Assembly: GCA_036505635.1 (NCBI GenBank)
Contig: DASXTC010000053.1
Location: forward strand, 62,001 to 126,000
From: DASXTC01 sp036505635
GTDB taxonomy: Bacteria > Acidobacteriota > Polarisedimenticolia > JACPZX01 > DASXTC01
Reading direction: 5' to 3'
DNA: 64,000 nucleotides
The notes under the pieces were generated by a model. The model saw nothing but the letters and a program-made list of their open reading frames with translations. It did not search any database and was not told the origin of the DNA. This document shows positions 50,419-59,063 of the stretch, piece by piece. Each line of letters begins with the position of its first letter. Within the stretch, counting starts at the first letter, position 1. The translations under genes and the position numbers were made by a program.

Positions 50419-52154
50419 GGCGGGCTCGTCTTCCTTTCAGAGTCACAGGGGTGTGCGCCCTGGCTCTGCTTCCGGCGCTCGCGGGGCCGGCCACCGGCCC
50501 GCCGCCTCCTCCCCCACCACCGGCGCCCCGCATCGCCTTCCCCGAGGTCGCGAAGGAGGCCGGGATCGACTTCAGGCACGTTCATGGAGGCAGCGGCGAG
50601 AAGTACTACATCGAGACCATGGGGTCGGGGGCATGCTGGTTCGACTACGACGGCGACGGCGACATCGATCTGTTCGCCGTGAACTCCTCCGAGCTGCCCG
50701 GCTACAAGGGGACCGACAGGCCGATCAGCCACCTCTACCGCAACGAGGGAGGCGGGCGCTTCAAGGACGTCACGGCCGAGGCGGGCGTGGGGCATCACGG
50801 CTACGCGATGGGCTGCACCGCAGGGGACATCGACAACGACGGAGACATCGATCTGTACGTGACGGTCTTCGGGCCCAACGTCCTGTACCGCAACGAAGGG
50901 GGCGGACGGTTCAAGGACGTGACGGCCGAGGCGGGCGTGGGGGATCCGCGCTGGAGCGCCAGCGCCGCGTTCGCCGACATCGACAACGACGGAGATCTGG
51001 ACCTCTACGTCACCAACTACCTCGACTTCACGCTGGAGAACAACAAGTACTGCGGCGAGCGCAAGCCGGGCTACCGCGCCTACTGCCATCCCGACGAGTA
51101 CAACGGCGTGCCCGACACGCTCTACCGCAACAAAGGGGACGGCCGCTTCGAGGACATCAGCGTGGCGGCCGGGGTGGCCGACCCGATCGGCAAGGGGCTC
51201 GGCGTGGTCTTCACCGACATCAACGACGACGGCTGGCAGGACATCTACGTCGCCAACGACAAGACGATCAACTTCACGTACCTGAACCAGCATGACGGGA
51301 CTTTCAAGGACATCTCGGTGACTTCGGGGGCCGGGTTCTCCGAGAGCGGAATCCCGCAGGCCGGGATGGGGACCGACGCCGGTGACGTCGACGGCGACGG
51401 CCGGATGGATCTGATCGTGACCAACCTCGACTACGAGACCAACGAGCTGTACGTCAACAACGGCGACCTGACCTTCACGGACGCGACGTTCCGGGCGGGG
51501 CTGGGCGAGTCCAACTTCCTGAATGTGGGGTTCGGCGTCGACTTCCTGGACTACGACAATGACGGGGACAAGGACCTGCTCGTGGTCAACGGCCACATCA
51601 TCGACAACATCCACCTCTACCGCGAACAGGTGACCTGGGAGCAGGCGCCGTCGATGTTGGCCAACGACGGCGTGGGGCGCTTCAGGGAGGTGACGCGCGA
51701 TCTGGGGGAGCGCTTCGCGCGGCCGAACGTGGGGCGCGGCGTGGCGGTGGGCGACATGGACGACGACGGCGACCTCGACCTGTTGGTCGTGAACAACAAC
51801 CGGGAGGCCGAGCTGTTCCGCAACGACGGCGGCAACGACGCTTCGCGCGGCGGCGGCCACTGGCTGCTGGTGAAGCTGCGCGGCGTGAAGAGCAACCGCA
51901 ACGGGATCGGCGCGCGGGTGCGGGTCATGACGCGCGATGGGAAGGGGGGCGAGCGATGGCAGGCGGACGAAGTGCGCGCCGGCTCGAGCTACTGCTCCCA
52001 GAACGACACCCGGCTGCACTTTGGCCTGGGCGCTTCGACCGCGGCCGCGACCGTCGAGATCCGCTGGCCCGGCGGGGGACTCCAGACGCTCAAGGACGTA
52101 AAGGTGGATCAGATCCTCGTCGTGACCGAGGCGGTCGAGGGGAGACGGCGATGA
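50415..52154 (+). CDS. Exported FG-GAP/VCBS protein with ASPIC/UnbV domain
   Basis: This 579-residue protein starts at TTG 50415, overlapping the TPR stop (TTGA). A signal peptide (VTGVCALALLPALAGPA) and a proline run precede a propeller of FG-GAP repeats with calcium-type loops: DYDGDGDIDLFAVN, DIDNDGDIDLYVTVFG, DIDNDGDLDLYVTNYL, DVDGDGRMDLIVTNLD and DMDDDGDLDLLVVNNN. The C-terminal ASPIC/UnbV domain (RNGIGARVRVMTRDG, TVEIRWPGGGLQTLKDVKVD) closes the protein. Neighbouring repeats are similar at the DNA level (around 50750 and 50900), showing recent internal duplication. Likely a secreted or surface protein; ligand unknown. Confidence 0.92.
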   Translation: MRRARLPFRVTGVCALALLPALAGPATGPPPPPPPPAPRIAFPEVAKEAGIDFRHVHGGSGEKYYIETMGSGACWFDYDGDGDIDLFAVNSSELPGYKGTDRPISHLYRNEGGGRFKDVTAEAGVGHHGYAMGCTAGDIDNDGDIDLYVTVFGPNVLYRNEGGGRFKDVTAEAGVGDPRWSASAAFADIDNDGDLDLYVTNYLDFTLENNKYCGERKPGYRAYCHPDEYNGVPDTLYRNKGDGRFEDISVAAGVADPIGKGLGVVFTDINDDGWQDIYVANDKTINFTYLNQHDGTFKDISVTSGAGFSESGIPQAGMGTDAGDVDGDGRMDLIVTNLDYETNELYVNNGDLTFTDATFRAGLGESNFLNVGFGVDFLDYDNDGDKDLLVVNGHIIDNIHLYREQVTWEQAPSMLANDGVGRFREVTRDLGERFARPNVGRGVAVGDMDDDGDLDLLVVNNNREAELFRNDGGNDASRGGGHWLLVKLRGVKSNRNGIGARVRVMTRDGKGGERWQADEVRAGSSYCSQNDTRLHFGLGASTAAATVEIRWPGGGLQTLKDVKVDQILVVTEAVEGRRR

Positions 52155-52158
52155 GGGT

Positions 52159-52965
52159 CTACCAGAGCGGAAAGTGCCTCGCGATCCGCGGGAGGATCTG
52201 CTCGACGATCGCGGGATGGCCCGCCACGACGTGGCCTTCCTCCATGAACCGCTCCCCGCCGACGAAGTCGGTCACCACGCCCCCCGCCTCGCTCACGAGC
52301 ACCGCGCCGGCCGCCATGTCCCACGGAGAGAGGACGAGCTCGAAGAAGCCGTCGGCCCGGCCGGCCGCCACGTAGGCCATGTCGAGCGATGCCGCCCCCG
52401 CCCGGCGGATCCCGCTGCTCGCCTTGAACAGCTCCTTGAAGATCTCCAGGTACTTGTGCAGGTGGTCCTGCGCCTTGAAGGGAAAGCCGGTCACGAGCAG
52501 CGCCTCGTCCAGCTTCCGCACTCCGCTCACGTGGATCGGCTTGTCGTTGAGGAAGGCGCCCTCGCCCGCCTCGGCCCGGAACAGCTCCCCGCGCAGAGGG
52601 TCGAAGACCACCCCCAGCTTCATCCCGCCCTGGTGCGAAAGCCCCACCGACACCGCGAACATGGGATATCCGTGGATGAAGTTCGTGGTGCCGTCCAGCG
52701 GGTCGATGATCCACCGGTAGTCGGACGTGAACGGCCTGGGCTCGGTCTCCTCCGCCTGGAAATCGTGATCGGGATAGACCTCGCGGATCACGGAGATGAT
52801 CCGATTCTCCGCCTGGCGATCCACCTCCGTGACGAAGTCGTTGATCCCCTTGGACGTCGAGGCGGTCGGGGTGCCGGGCACGCGGGCCCGGTGGGCCTTG
52901 AGGATCACCTCGCCGCCCGCCTGGGCCGCGGCGATCGCCACGTCCATGAGAGCTTCCTCGATCAC
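52159..52965 (-). CDS. suhB: Inositol monophosphatase family protein
   Basis: This 268-residue Mg-dependent phosphatase carries the family metal-site motifs: Glu in DFQAEETEP, DPLDGTTNFIHGYPMFAVSV, and the C-terminal SPWDMAAGAVLVSEAGGVVT. Lithium-sensitive inositol phosphatases and SuhB share these. Substrate could be inositol-1-phosphate or another sugar phosphate. GTG 52965 overlaps the xerC stop (GTGA) and gives the usual N-terminus (MIEEALMDVAIAAAQ); ATG 52947 is the alternative. It is last in the dprA-topA-xerC-suhB operon and converges with the FG-GAP gene. Confidence 0.9.
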   Translation of the reverse strand: MIEEALMDVAIAAAQAGGEVILKAHRARVPGTPTASTSKGINDFVTEVDRQAENRIISVIREVYPDHDFQAEETEPRPFTSDYRWIIDPLDGTTNFIHGYPMFAVSVGLSHQGGMKLGVVFDPLRGELFRAEAGEGAFLNDKPIHVSGVRKLDEALLVTGFPFKAQDHLHKYLEIFKELFKASSGIRRAGAASLDMAYVAAGRADGFFELVLSPWDMAAGAVLVSEAGGVVTDFVGGERFMEEGHVVAGHPAIVEQILPRIARHFPLW

Positions 52966-53912
52966 CGCTCCCCCCCTGCCGCCGAGGCCCGCCGCCCGCG
53001 CTTGATGCTTTCCTGCGCCGCGTTGTAGACGGAGATCATCTGCTCGGTGCTGACGTGAGTGTATCTCTGGGTGGTCTTGAGCGACGCGTGGCCCAGCAGC
53101 TCCTGGATCGCCCGCAGGTCGGCCCCGCGGTCCAGCAGGTGGGTGGCGAACGAGTGTCTCAGCCCGTGCGGCGAGATCCTCTGCTTCACGGCGGTGAGCC
53201 GCACGTACCTGTCGACGATCCTCCGCACGCTGCGATCGGTCAGCCGGGTCCCGCGGGCGTTGATGAAGAGCGCGTCGGATCGGCTCCCGCGCCCGCCGCT
53301 CATTGCCCGGCGGCGCGCGAGGTACCGATCCAGCGCGGCGCGCGCCTTTCCGCCGAAGTAGATCCACCGTTCCTTGCTCCCTTTGCCCATCACGCGCATC
53401 TCGTTGTCGGTGGGGTGCAGGTCGTGGAGCGACAGCCCGGCCAGCTCCGACACGCGCATCCCGGTGGCGTACAGCAGCTCGAGGACCGCCCGGTCGCGCG
53501 CCCCTATCGCCGTGGCGTCATCCGGGCTCTCGAGGAGGCGCCCGACATCCTGTTGATCCAGGAAGCGCGGGACCTTCTTCTCCTGCCTCGGCGTGGAGAC
53601 GTCGCGCGCCGGATTGGTCTTGACGATCCCCTCGCGGCGCATCCAGTCGTAGAAGGATCTGAGCGAGGAGATCCTTCGCGCCATCGTGGAGCGCTTCTCG
53701 CCGCGCTGGTGCATCCGCGCGAGGAAAGCCCTCACCGCCGCGGGGTCGACGCGGCGCGGGTCGGGTATGCGCCCGGCGGCCCCACCGCCGCCGCCGGACG
53801 CGAGAAAGTCGATGAAGCGGGTGCAGTCGCCCTCGTAGGCGCGCTGCGTCTCGGGCGAGTAGTTGCGCACGTGGCGGAGATAGGAGAGGAAAGCCTCGAG
53901 CCTCTGGCGCAT
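52962..53912 (-). CDS. xerC: Tyrosine recombinase XerC
   Basis: This 316-residue site-specific recombinase has a SAM-like N-terminal domain (LEAFLSYLRHVRNYSPETQR) and a catalytic domain with all active-site residues: Arg in ATGMRVSELAG, Lys in GKGSKERWIYFG, His and Arg in SPHGLRHSFATHLLD, His in LLGHASLKTTQ, and Tyr in RYTHVS. It resolves chromosome dimers with XerD at dif, and no mobile context is present. ATG 53912 begins at the natural family N-terminus, 14 nt after the topA stop. The dprA-topA-xerC order is conserved in many bacteria. Confidence 0.92.
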   Translation of the reverse strand: MRQRLEAFLSYLRHVRNYSPETQRAYEGDCTRFIDFLASGGGGGAAGRIPDPRRVDPAAVRAFLARMHQRGEKRSTMARRISSLRSFYDWMRREGIVKTNPARDVSTPRQEKKVPRFLDQQDVGRLLESPDDATAIGARDRAVLELLYATGMRVSELAGLSLHDLHPTDNEMRVMGKGSKERWIYFGGKARAALDRYLARRRAMSGGRGSRSDALFINARGTRLTDRSVRRIVDRYVRLTAVKQRISPHGLRHSFATHLLDRGADLRAIQELLGHASLKTTQRYTHVSTEQMISVYNAAQESIKRGRRASAAGGER

Positions 53913-53926
53913 GGCTCCCCCTGAGC

Positions 53927-56464
53927 TCAGACGGAGACGGTCTCCACCGCGACCTTGTAGCCGCAGTCCTCGGTGTTGCACACGAGCACGTCACCCTCCT
54001 TCTTGGTCCGGCGCTCCATCAGGAAGGCGGCGCCGCACTTCGGGCAGGGCTTCGCGATCGGCTTGTACCAGACGACGAAGTCACAGGCGGGGTAGTTGCC
54101 GCAGCCAAAGAAGGTCTTGCCGCGCTTGGACCGCCGCTCCACCACCGCGCCGCCGTCTTTCGGGCAGGGGACGCCCACCGTCTTGGGCTTGATGTAGCGG
54201 CACTCGGGGTAGTTGCTGCACGCGGTGAACTCGCCGAACCGGCCGTGCTTGAGCGCCATCGGCTTGCCGCACTTCGGACAAGGCTCGTCGAGGAGCCGGT
54301 CCTTCTTGGAGGTCACCTCGCCGGCGGCGCTGATCTGGATCCGACGCGTGTTCTTGCAGGCCGGGTATCCGGTGCAGGCCAGGAACTGCCCGAACCGCCC
54401 GCGCTTGACCACCATCGCCTTGCCGCACTTCTCGCAGGTCTCCTCGTGCGAGGCCGTGGGCGAGGGGGCGGGGGCCTCGGCGCCCTCGCCGCCGGCGCCC
54501 GGCTCGCCGCCGCCGTTGTTCTTGAGGTCGAACGTGTTGCGGCACTCGGGGTACCCGGTGCAGGCCATGAACTTGCCGTACCGTCCCCACTTCACGACCA
54601 TCGGCTTGCCGCACTTCGCGCAGACGTGCTCGGTGGGGATCTCCTCGGTCTTCACGTTGCGCATCTCGACCTCGGCCAGCGCGAGGTCCTTCTTGAACTT
54701 CCCGTTGAACTCCTTGAGAGCCTCGACCCACTTGAGCCGTCCTTCCTCGATCTCGTCGAGCTCCTCCTCCATCTTGGCCGTGTACTCGATGTCGATGATG
54801 TCGGGGAACGACTTCACCAGCAGGTCGGTGACGAGGACCCCCAGCTCGCTCGGCTTGAAGCGACCCTGCTCCTTCTCGACGTACTCGCGGTTCTGGATGG
54901 TGGCCAGGATGCTCGCATAGGTCGAGGGGCGTCCGATGCCGTTCTCCTCGAGCGCCTTGACCAGCATCGCCTCGCTGTAGCGCGGCGGCGGCTGGGTGAA
55001 GTGCTGGCCGGGCACAAGGTCAAGCAGCTTCAGGTCCTGTCCCTGAGCGAGGGGCGGCAGAAGACCCGAAGCGTCGGTGATCTCCTCCTCCTCGCGGGCC
55101 CCCTCGGCGCCGGCACCCGGAGCCGACCCGTTCTCGAGCGGCGGCGTCTCGTCGGCGGGCTCCTCGCCGGCCTCCCTCTGCCTCTCCTTCCGGGCGGCCT
55201 CGTCCCCCTGGTAGACGCTCAGCCATCCAGCGAACTTCATGACGGCGCCGGTCGCTCTGAACGTGTAGCGCGCCGCCTCGATGTCGGCGCTCGTGGTGTC
55301 GTAGACCGCCGGCTCCATCTGGGACGCGACGAATCGGTTCCAGATCAGCACGTAGAGGTTGTACTCGTCCTTGCTGAGGTGGCGTTTGACGTCCTCGGGG
55401 CCCAGCTCGAGGCTGGTGGGCCGGATCGCCTCGTGGGCCTCCTGGGCCTGCTTGCGCACCGCGTAGACGCGAGGCTTCTCGGGGACGAACCGGTCGCCGT
55501 AGGTCGCCGCGATGTAATCGCGCACCATGCTCAGGGCCTCGTCCGACACCCGGGTCGAGTCGGTCCTCATGTAGGTGATAAGACCGATGGTGCCGCGCTC
55601 CCCGAGGTCCATTCCTTCATAGAGGCGCTGCGCCAGCATCATCGTCTTCTTGACGGTGAAGCCGTGGCGGCGGGCGGCCTCCTGCTGCAGCTTGCTCGTG
55701 ATGAAGGGCGGGAATGGGTTCTTCTTCTTCTCCTTCGCGGTGACCTCACTGACTTTCCAGGAGGCCCCCTTCAGGCCCGCGAGGACCTCGTCCTTTTCCT
55801 GCGCGTTGTGCAGCTCGATCTTCTTTCCGTCCCTGCGCAGCAGCTTCGCCTCGAAGACGGGCGGCTCGGAGGCCGAGAGCTTCGCGATGAGGCTCCAGTA
55901 CTCCTCGGGCTTGAAGGCGAGCCGCTCCCGCTCGCGCTCCACGATCATGCGCAGCGCCACCGACTGCACGCGGCCGGCGGACAGGCCGCGCCGGACCTTG
56001 TCCCAGAGCAGGGGGCTGATCTTGTAGCCGACCAGCCGATCGAGGATTCGCCGGGCCTGTTGGGCCTCGAACTTGTTCTGGTCGATCGTGGTTGGATTCT
56101 TCATCGCGTGCAGGATCGCCTTCTTGGTGATCTCGTTGAACATCACGCGGTAGATCTTCTTCTTGCCCCCCTTGAGCTCCTGGGCCAGGTGCCAGCAGAT
56201 CGCCTCTCCCTCGCGGTCCGGGTCTGGCGCCAGGTAGATGGCGTCGGCCTTCGCCGCGAGCTTCTTGAGCTCCTCGATCACCTTCTTTCTTCCGGCGAGG
56301 ACCTGGTACGTCGGCTTGAAGGTCTTCTCGTCGACTCCCAGCTTGTTCTTGGGCAGATCCCTGACGTGGCCCATCGAGGCCTTCACGGTGTAGCCGGGAC
56401 CGAGGAACTTGGTGATGGTCCCCGCCTTGGCGGGCGATTCGACGATCACGAGAGACTTGGCCAC
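53927..56464 (-). CDS. topA: DNA topoisomerase I
   Basis: This 845-residue type IA topoisomerase relaxes negative supercoils. The Toprim domain has VIVESPAKAGTITKFLG and LAPDPDREGEAICWHLA. The gate domains follow RRGLSAGRVQSVALRMIVER, and the active-site Tyr is in GLITYMRTDSTRVSDE. The C-terminus holds five Topo-C zinc fingers with paired cysteines (from CAKCGKPMVVKWGRYGKFMA to CPKCGAAFLMERRTKK) separated by acidic or proline-rich linkers. An acidic insertion near residue 430 (EPADETPPLENGSAPGAGAE) is unusual but not in the catalytic core. It follows dprA by 7 nt and precedes xerC. Confidence 0.97.
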   Translation of the reverse strand: MAKSLVIVESPAKAGTITKFLGPGYTVKASMGHVRDLPKNKLGVDEKTFKPTYQVLAGRKKVIEELKKLAAKADAIYLAPDPDREGEAICWHLAQELKGGKKKIYRVMFNEITKKAILHAMKNPTTIDQNKFEAQQARRILDRLVGYKISPLLWDKVRRGLSAGRVQSVALRMIVERERERLAFKPEEYWSLIAKLSASEPPVFEAKLLRRDGKKIELHNAQEKDEVLAGLKGASWKVSEVTAKEKKKNPFPPFITSKLQQEAARRHGFTVKKTMMLAQRLYEGMDLGERGTIGLITYMRTDSTRVSDEALSMVRDYIAATYGDRFVPEKPRVYAVRKQAQEAHEAIRPTSLELGPEDVKRHLSKDEYNLYVLIWNRFVASQMEPAVYDTTSADIEAARYTFRATGAVMKFAGWLSVYQGDEAARKERQREAGEEPADETPPLENGSAPGAGAEGAREEEEITDASGLLPPLAQGQDLKLLDLVPGQHFTQPPPRYSEAMLVKALEENGIGRPSTYASILATIQNREYVEKEQGRFKPSELGVLVTDLLVKSFPDIIDIEYTAKMEEELDEIEEGRLKWVEALKEFNGKFKKDLALAEVEMRNVKTEEIPTEHVCAKCGKPMVVKWGRYGKFMACTGYPECRNTFDLKNNGGGEPGAGGEGAEAPAPSPTASHEETCEKCGKAMVVKRGRFGQFLACTGYPACKNTRRIQISAAGEVTSKKDRLLDEPCPKCGKPMALKHGRFGEFTACSNYPECRYIKPKTVGVPCPKDGGAVVERRSKRGKTFFGCGNYPACDFVVWYKPIAKPCPKCGAAFLMERRTKKEGDVLVCNTEDCGYKVAVETVSV

Positions 56465-56471
56465 GAGCCCT

Positions 56472-57623
56472 CTACCTCTTTCTGATGTACAGGCCGCCGG
56501 GAAGCTGCCCCGCGAGGCCCTTCACTTCCAGCTCAAGAAGATGACCCAGCAGAGCGCCGCCGGCAACCCCGGCCGTCCGGGCCAGCTCATCGGCGCTCCT
56601 GGGCAGATCCAGATCGAGCAGATGCAGGACGCGCCGGGCTCCTTCGGCCAGGTCGGCCGGCGGCTCTCGCCGCGCCCGCTTCCCCTCCGGCCCGTCCCGC
56701 AACCGCCGCGCCCTCTCCCTGGCGGCGTCCGGCAGGACGTGCAGGATGTCCTCGACGCCCCGCACCGGCGTGACGCCGTCAAAGATCAGATCGTTGCACC
56801 CCTCGCTCGTCTTCGAGGTGATCGGCCCCGGCACGGCGCATACCGGAATCCCCAGGGTCTCGGCCGCGAGCATCGCGGTGATGAGCGACCCGCTGTCGCG
56901 AGCCGCTTCCACCACCAGCACCGCCGAGGCGAGGCCGGCGATAATCCGATTCCTGACCGGAAAATTCCGCGGCAGCGGCCCCGTCCCGAAGGGAAACTCG
57001 GTCACGACAGCGCCGGCCGCCGGCACCTGCGCAAAGAGCCTCCGGTTCTCGCCCGGATAGACGACGTCGATTCCCGATCCAAGCACGCCGATCGTCCGTC
57101 CGGCGCCGGCCAGCGCCCCGCGATGGGCCGCCGTATCGACCCCTCTCGCCAGGCCGCTGACCACCGTGATCCCGGACCCGGCAAGGTCCGAGGCGATCCG
57201 CTCGGCGACCCGAATCCCGTAGGGGGTCCCCCTCCGCGACCCCACCACCGCCACGGCATCGGCGTCCCGCGGCAGCAGAGCTCCTCTCACATAAAGAAAA
57301 GGTGGAGGGTCGGGCAGGTACCGCAGGCCCGGAGGGTACGATTCGTCCTCCCAGGTTACGATCGAGACCCCCGCTTTCCCGGCGGCCGAGATCTCTTTGT
57401 CGGCCATTTCCGGAAAATCGCCGCTGAATATATCCCTCGCCTCCGGGGGGCGCAAGGAGAGGGCCCCCTCGAGCGCCTCGGCCGAACCGGCCAGAAGTCC
57501 CGCGGGATCGACAGCGCCGGGATGAATGGTCCGCTTCAACCTCGGGTGAACGGTCAGCAGGAGGCCCAGCGCGACCCAGGCCGCCCGGCGTTCTGCGGCG
57601 TGCGAATGAGTTAACATGTTCAT
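56472..57623 (-). CDS. dprA: DNA-processing protein DprA
   Basis: This 383-residue protein has the DprA Rossmann core: YPPGLRYLPDPPPFLYVRG, AVVGSRRGTPYGIRVAERIA, VVSGLARGVDTAAHRGAL, and a nucleotide-type loop TIGVLGSGIDVVYPGENRRL, then TEFPFGTGPLPRNFPVRNRI. A winged-helix C-terminal domain (SADELARTAGVAGGALLGHL) is present. DprA loads RecA on incoming single-stranded DNA during natural transformation, so the organism may be competent, although no com genes are in this window. The N-terminal SAM-like region is short. A strong promoter lies upstream. Confidence 0.94.
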   Translation of the reverse strand: MNMLTHSHAAERRAAWVALGLLLTVHPRLKRTIHPGAVDPAGLLAGSAEALEGALSLRPPEARDIFSGDFPEMADKEISAAGKAGVSIVTWEDESYPPGLRYLPDPPPFLYVRGALLPRDADAVAVVGSRRGTPYGIRVAERIASDLAGSGITVVSGLARGVDTAAHRGALAGAGRTIGVLGSGIDVVYPGENRRLFAQVPAAGAVVTEFPFGTGPLPRNFPVRNRIIAGLASAVLVVEAARDSGSLITAMLAAETLGIPVCAVPGPITSKTSEGCNDLIFDGVTPVRGVEDILHVLPDAARERARRLRDGPEGKRARREPPADLAEGARRVLHLLDLDLPRSADELARTAGVAGGALLGHLLELEVKGLAGQLPGGLYIRKR

Positions 57624-57666
57624 TCCAGTTGGATTAGGTTCGTCGTGGCGGGATACGGCTGGTCGG

Positions 57667-57694
57667 ATTGTAGCATATGATCCTTTGGTGTCAA
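57667..57694 (-). promoter_or_regulatory. Strong promoter of the dprA-topA-xerC-suhB operon
   Basis: Minus strand TTGACA (57689-57694), a 16 nt spacer and TACAAT (57667-57672), giving a leader of about 35 nt to ATG 57623. The intergenic region 57624-57800 is noticeably more AT-rich than its surroundings. Confidence 0.8.
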
Positions 57695-57800
57695 CGCGTT
57701 ACGAAAGTTTCTCGTTGCCAGTGAGGAATCCTAACCGCATACTTGCGATGTCCCTGTGGTGAGTATGCATGACGCTTCATCGAGATAGGTGATCTGGACG

Positions 57801-59048
57801 ATGCCTGGCGAGGCCATCTGGTTCCTGCTGGTAGGAGGGCTCCTGTGCGCGGTGGGAGCCCTCGGGGGAATCCTCGCGGAGCGCCGGCGCCTCTCGTTCG
57901 TCATCCGGGAGCAGGCGGCGCGCAACTCGGACCTGAGACGGCGCTGCGCGGACATCGAGCAGATTTACGACAAGGTGGATATCGACAACAAGGAGCTGTC
58001 AGCCTTCCTGGTGCTCCTGCCGGACGTCGTCAGGCGGCTCAACTCGCATATGTCGAAGCGCAGCATCCCGCCCCTCCTGGCCAGCACGCTCGACCAGATC
58101 TTCGAGCCGGCCCAGATCGCCATCTACACGCGCCGAACCAAGGATGAGCTCGTGCTGAGCCACGGCAAGGGGCTTCCAGACGGGCTCAACCGCGGCCAGA
58201 TCGTGAAGCTGGGGCACGGACGGATCGGACTGGCCGCCCGGCACCAGATGACCATGGATCGCGACGACGCACAATCCGACACGCTGACGCGGCACAATCA
58301 GTTCGACCCGGGGGACCCGCCGGGGATACCGATCGACCTGATCGCTCCCATGGTCCATGAGGGCGAGACGCTCGGAGTGGTGTGCATCGGCGGGATCACC
58401 CGCCCGCAGCGCGCTGGCAAGAAAATGATCAAGCTGGTCGCCGATCTGGGTTCGCTGGCCCTCAACAACAACGACCTGTTCACGCGGCTCGAGAGCATTG
58501 CCAACGCCGATTCTCTGACGAACCTCTGCACGAAGCGGTTTCTCAACATACGCCTCGGCACGCTGACGGTCCAGGCCGAGCAGACCCACACGCCGCTGAC
58601 GCTCATCATCTTCGACATCGATCACTTCAAGCTGTACAACGACACGTACGGACACCTCGCGGGCGACGAGATCCTCAAGACGGTCGCCTCGATCTTCAAG
58701 GCCCAGCTTCGCAACGATGACATCGCGGCGCGGTACGGGGGCGAAGAATTCGTGGTGGTCCTGCCCAACACGAACAAGGAGGACGCCGTCCGGATCGCCG
58801 AGAAGATCCGCAGCGCCATCGAACGGCATCCGTTCCCGGCGGGCAACGGGCCCGGCAAGCCGGGCAGCGTGACGATCAGCGGCGGCGTGGCCAGCCACCT
58901 GGTCGACGGCAAGAGCAGCAGCGAGATCCTCAGCGCCGCGGACCAGGCGCTCTACCTCGCCAAGGAGCGGGGCCGCAACCGCATCGTCGAGTTCCGGAGC
59001 CGCTATCTCTCCGACGACGAGGATGAGGAGCTGACGGCGTCGATCTGA
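57801..59048 (+). CDS. Diguanylate cyclase with GAF-like sensor domain
   Basis: This 415-residue protein has one N-terminal TM (AIWFLLVGGLLCAVGALGGI) and a short coiled-coil (VIREQAARNSDLRRRCADIE). A GAF-like domain at about 75-215 (DQIFEPAQIAIYTRRTKDEL, LIAPMVHEGETLGVVCIGGI) and a GGDEF domain follow. Cyclase motifs are FDIDHFKLYNDTYGHLAGDE and RYGGEEFVVVLPNT, with the GGEEF signature intact. It makes cyclic di-GMP from GTP, opposing the HD-GYP regulator at 36.3 kb. No RxxD inhibitory site is obvious before GGEEF. ATG 57801 was chosen; GTG 57789 is possible. A TTGCCA/CATACT pair at 57715-57743 may be its promoter. Confidence 0.92.
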   Translation: MPGEAIWFLLVGGLLCAVGALGGILAERRRLSFVIREQAARNSDLRRRCADIEQIYDKVDIDNKELSAFLVLLPDVVRRLNSHMSKRSIPPLLASTLDQIFEPAQIAIYTRRTKDELVLSHGKGLPDGLNRGQIVKLGHGRIGLAARHQMTMDRDDAQSDTLTRHNQFDPGDPPGIPIDLIAPMVHEGETLGVVCIGGITRPQRAGKKMIKLVADLGSLALNNNDLFTRLESIANADSLTNLCTKRFLNIRLGTLTVQAEQTHTPLTLIIFDIDHFKLYNDTYGHLAGDEILKTVASIFKAQLRNDDIAARYGGEEFVVVLPNTNKEDAVRIAEKIRSAIERHPFPAGNGPGKPGSVTISGGVASHLVDGKSSSEILSAADQALYLAKERGRNRIVEFRSRYLSDDEDEELTASI

Positions 59049-59063
59049 CGTCCGCCCCTCCCC

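Noticed and set aside
50750..50945. Direct DNA repeat inside the FG-GAP gene at 50415
   Set aside because: The repeat corresponds to adjacent FG-GAP units (NEGGGRFKDVTAEAGVG occurs twice). It is domain duplication within a gene, not a mobile repeat.
52962..53912. Tyrosine recombinase as a phage or island integrase
   Set aside because: Size, motifs and the dprA-topA-xerC order fit chromosomal XerC. There is no attachment repeat, tRNA or phage gene nearby.
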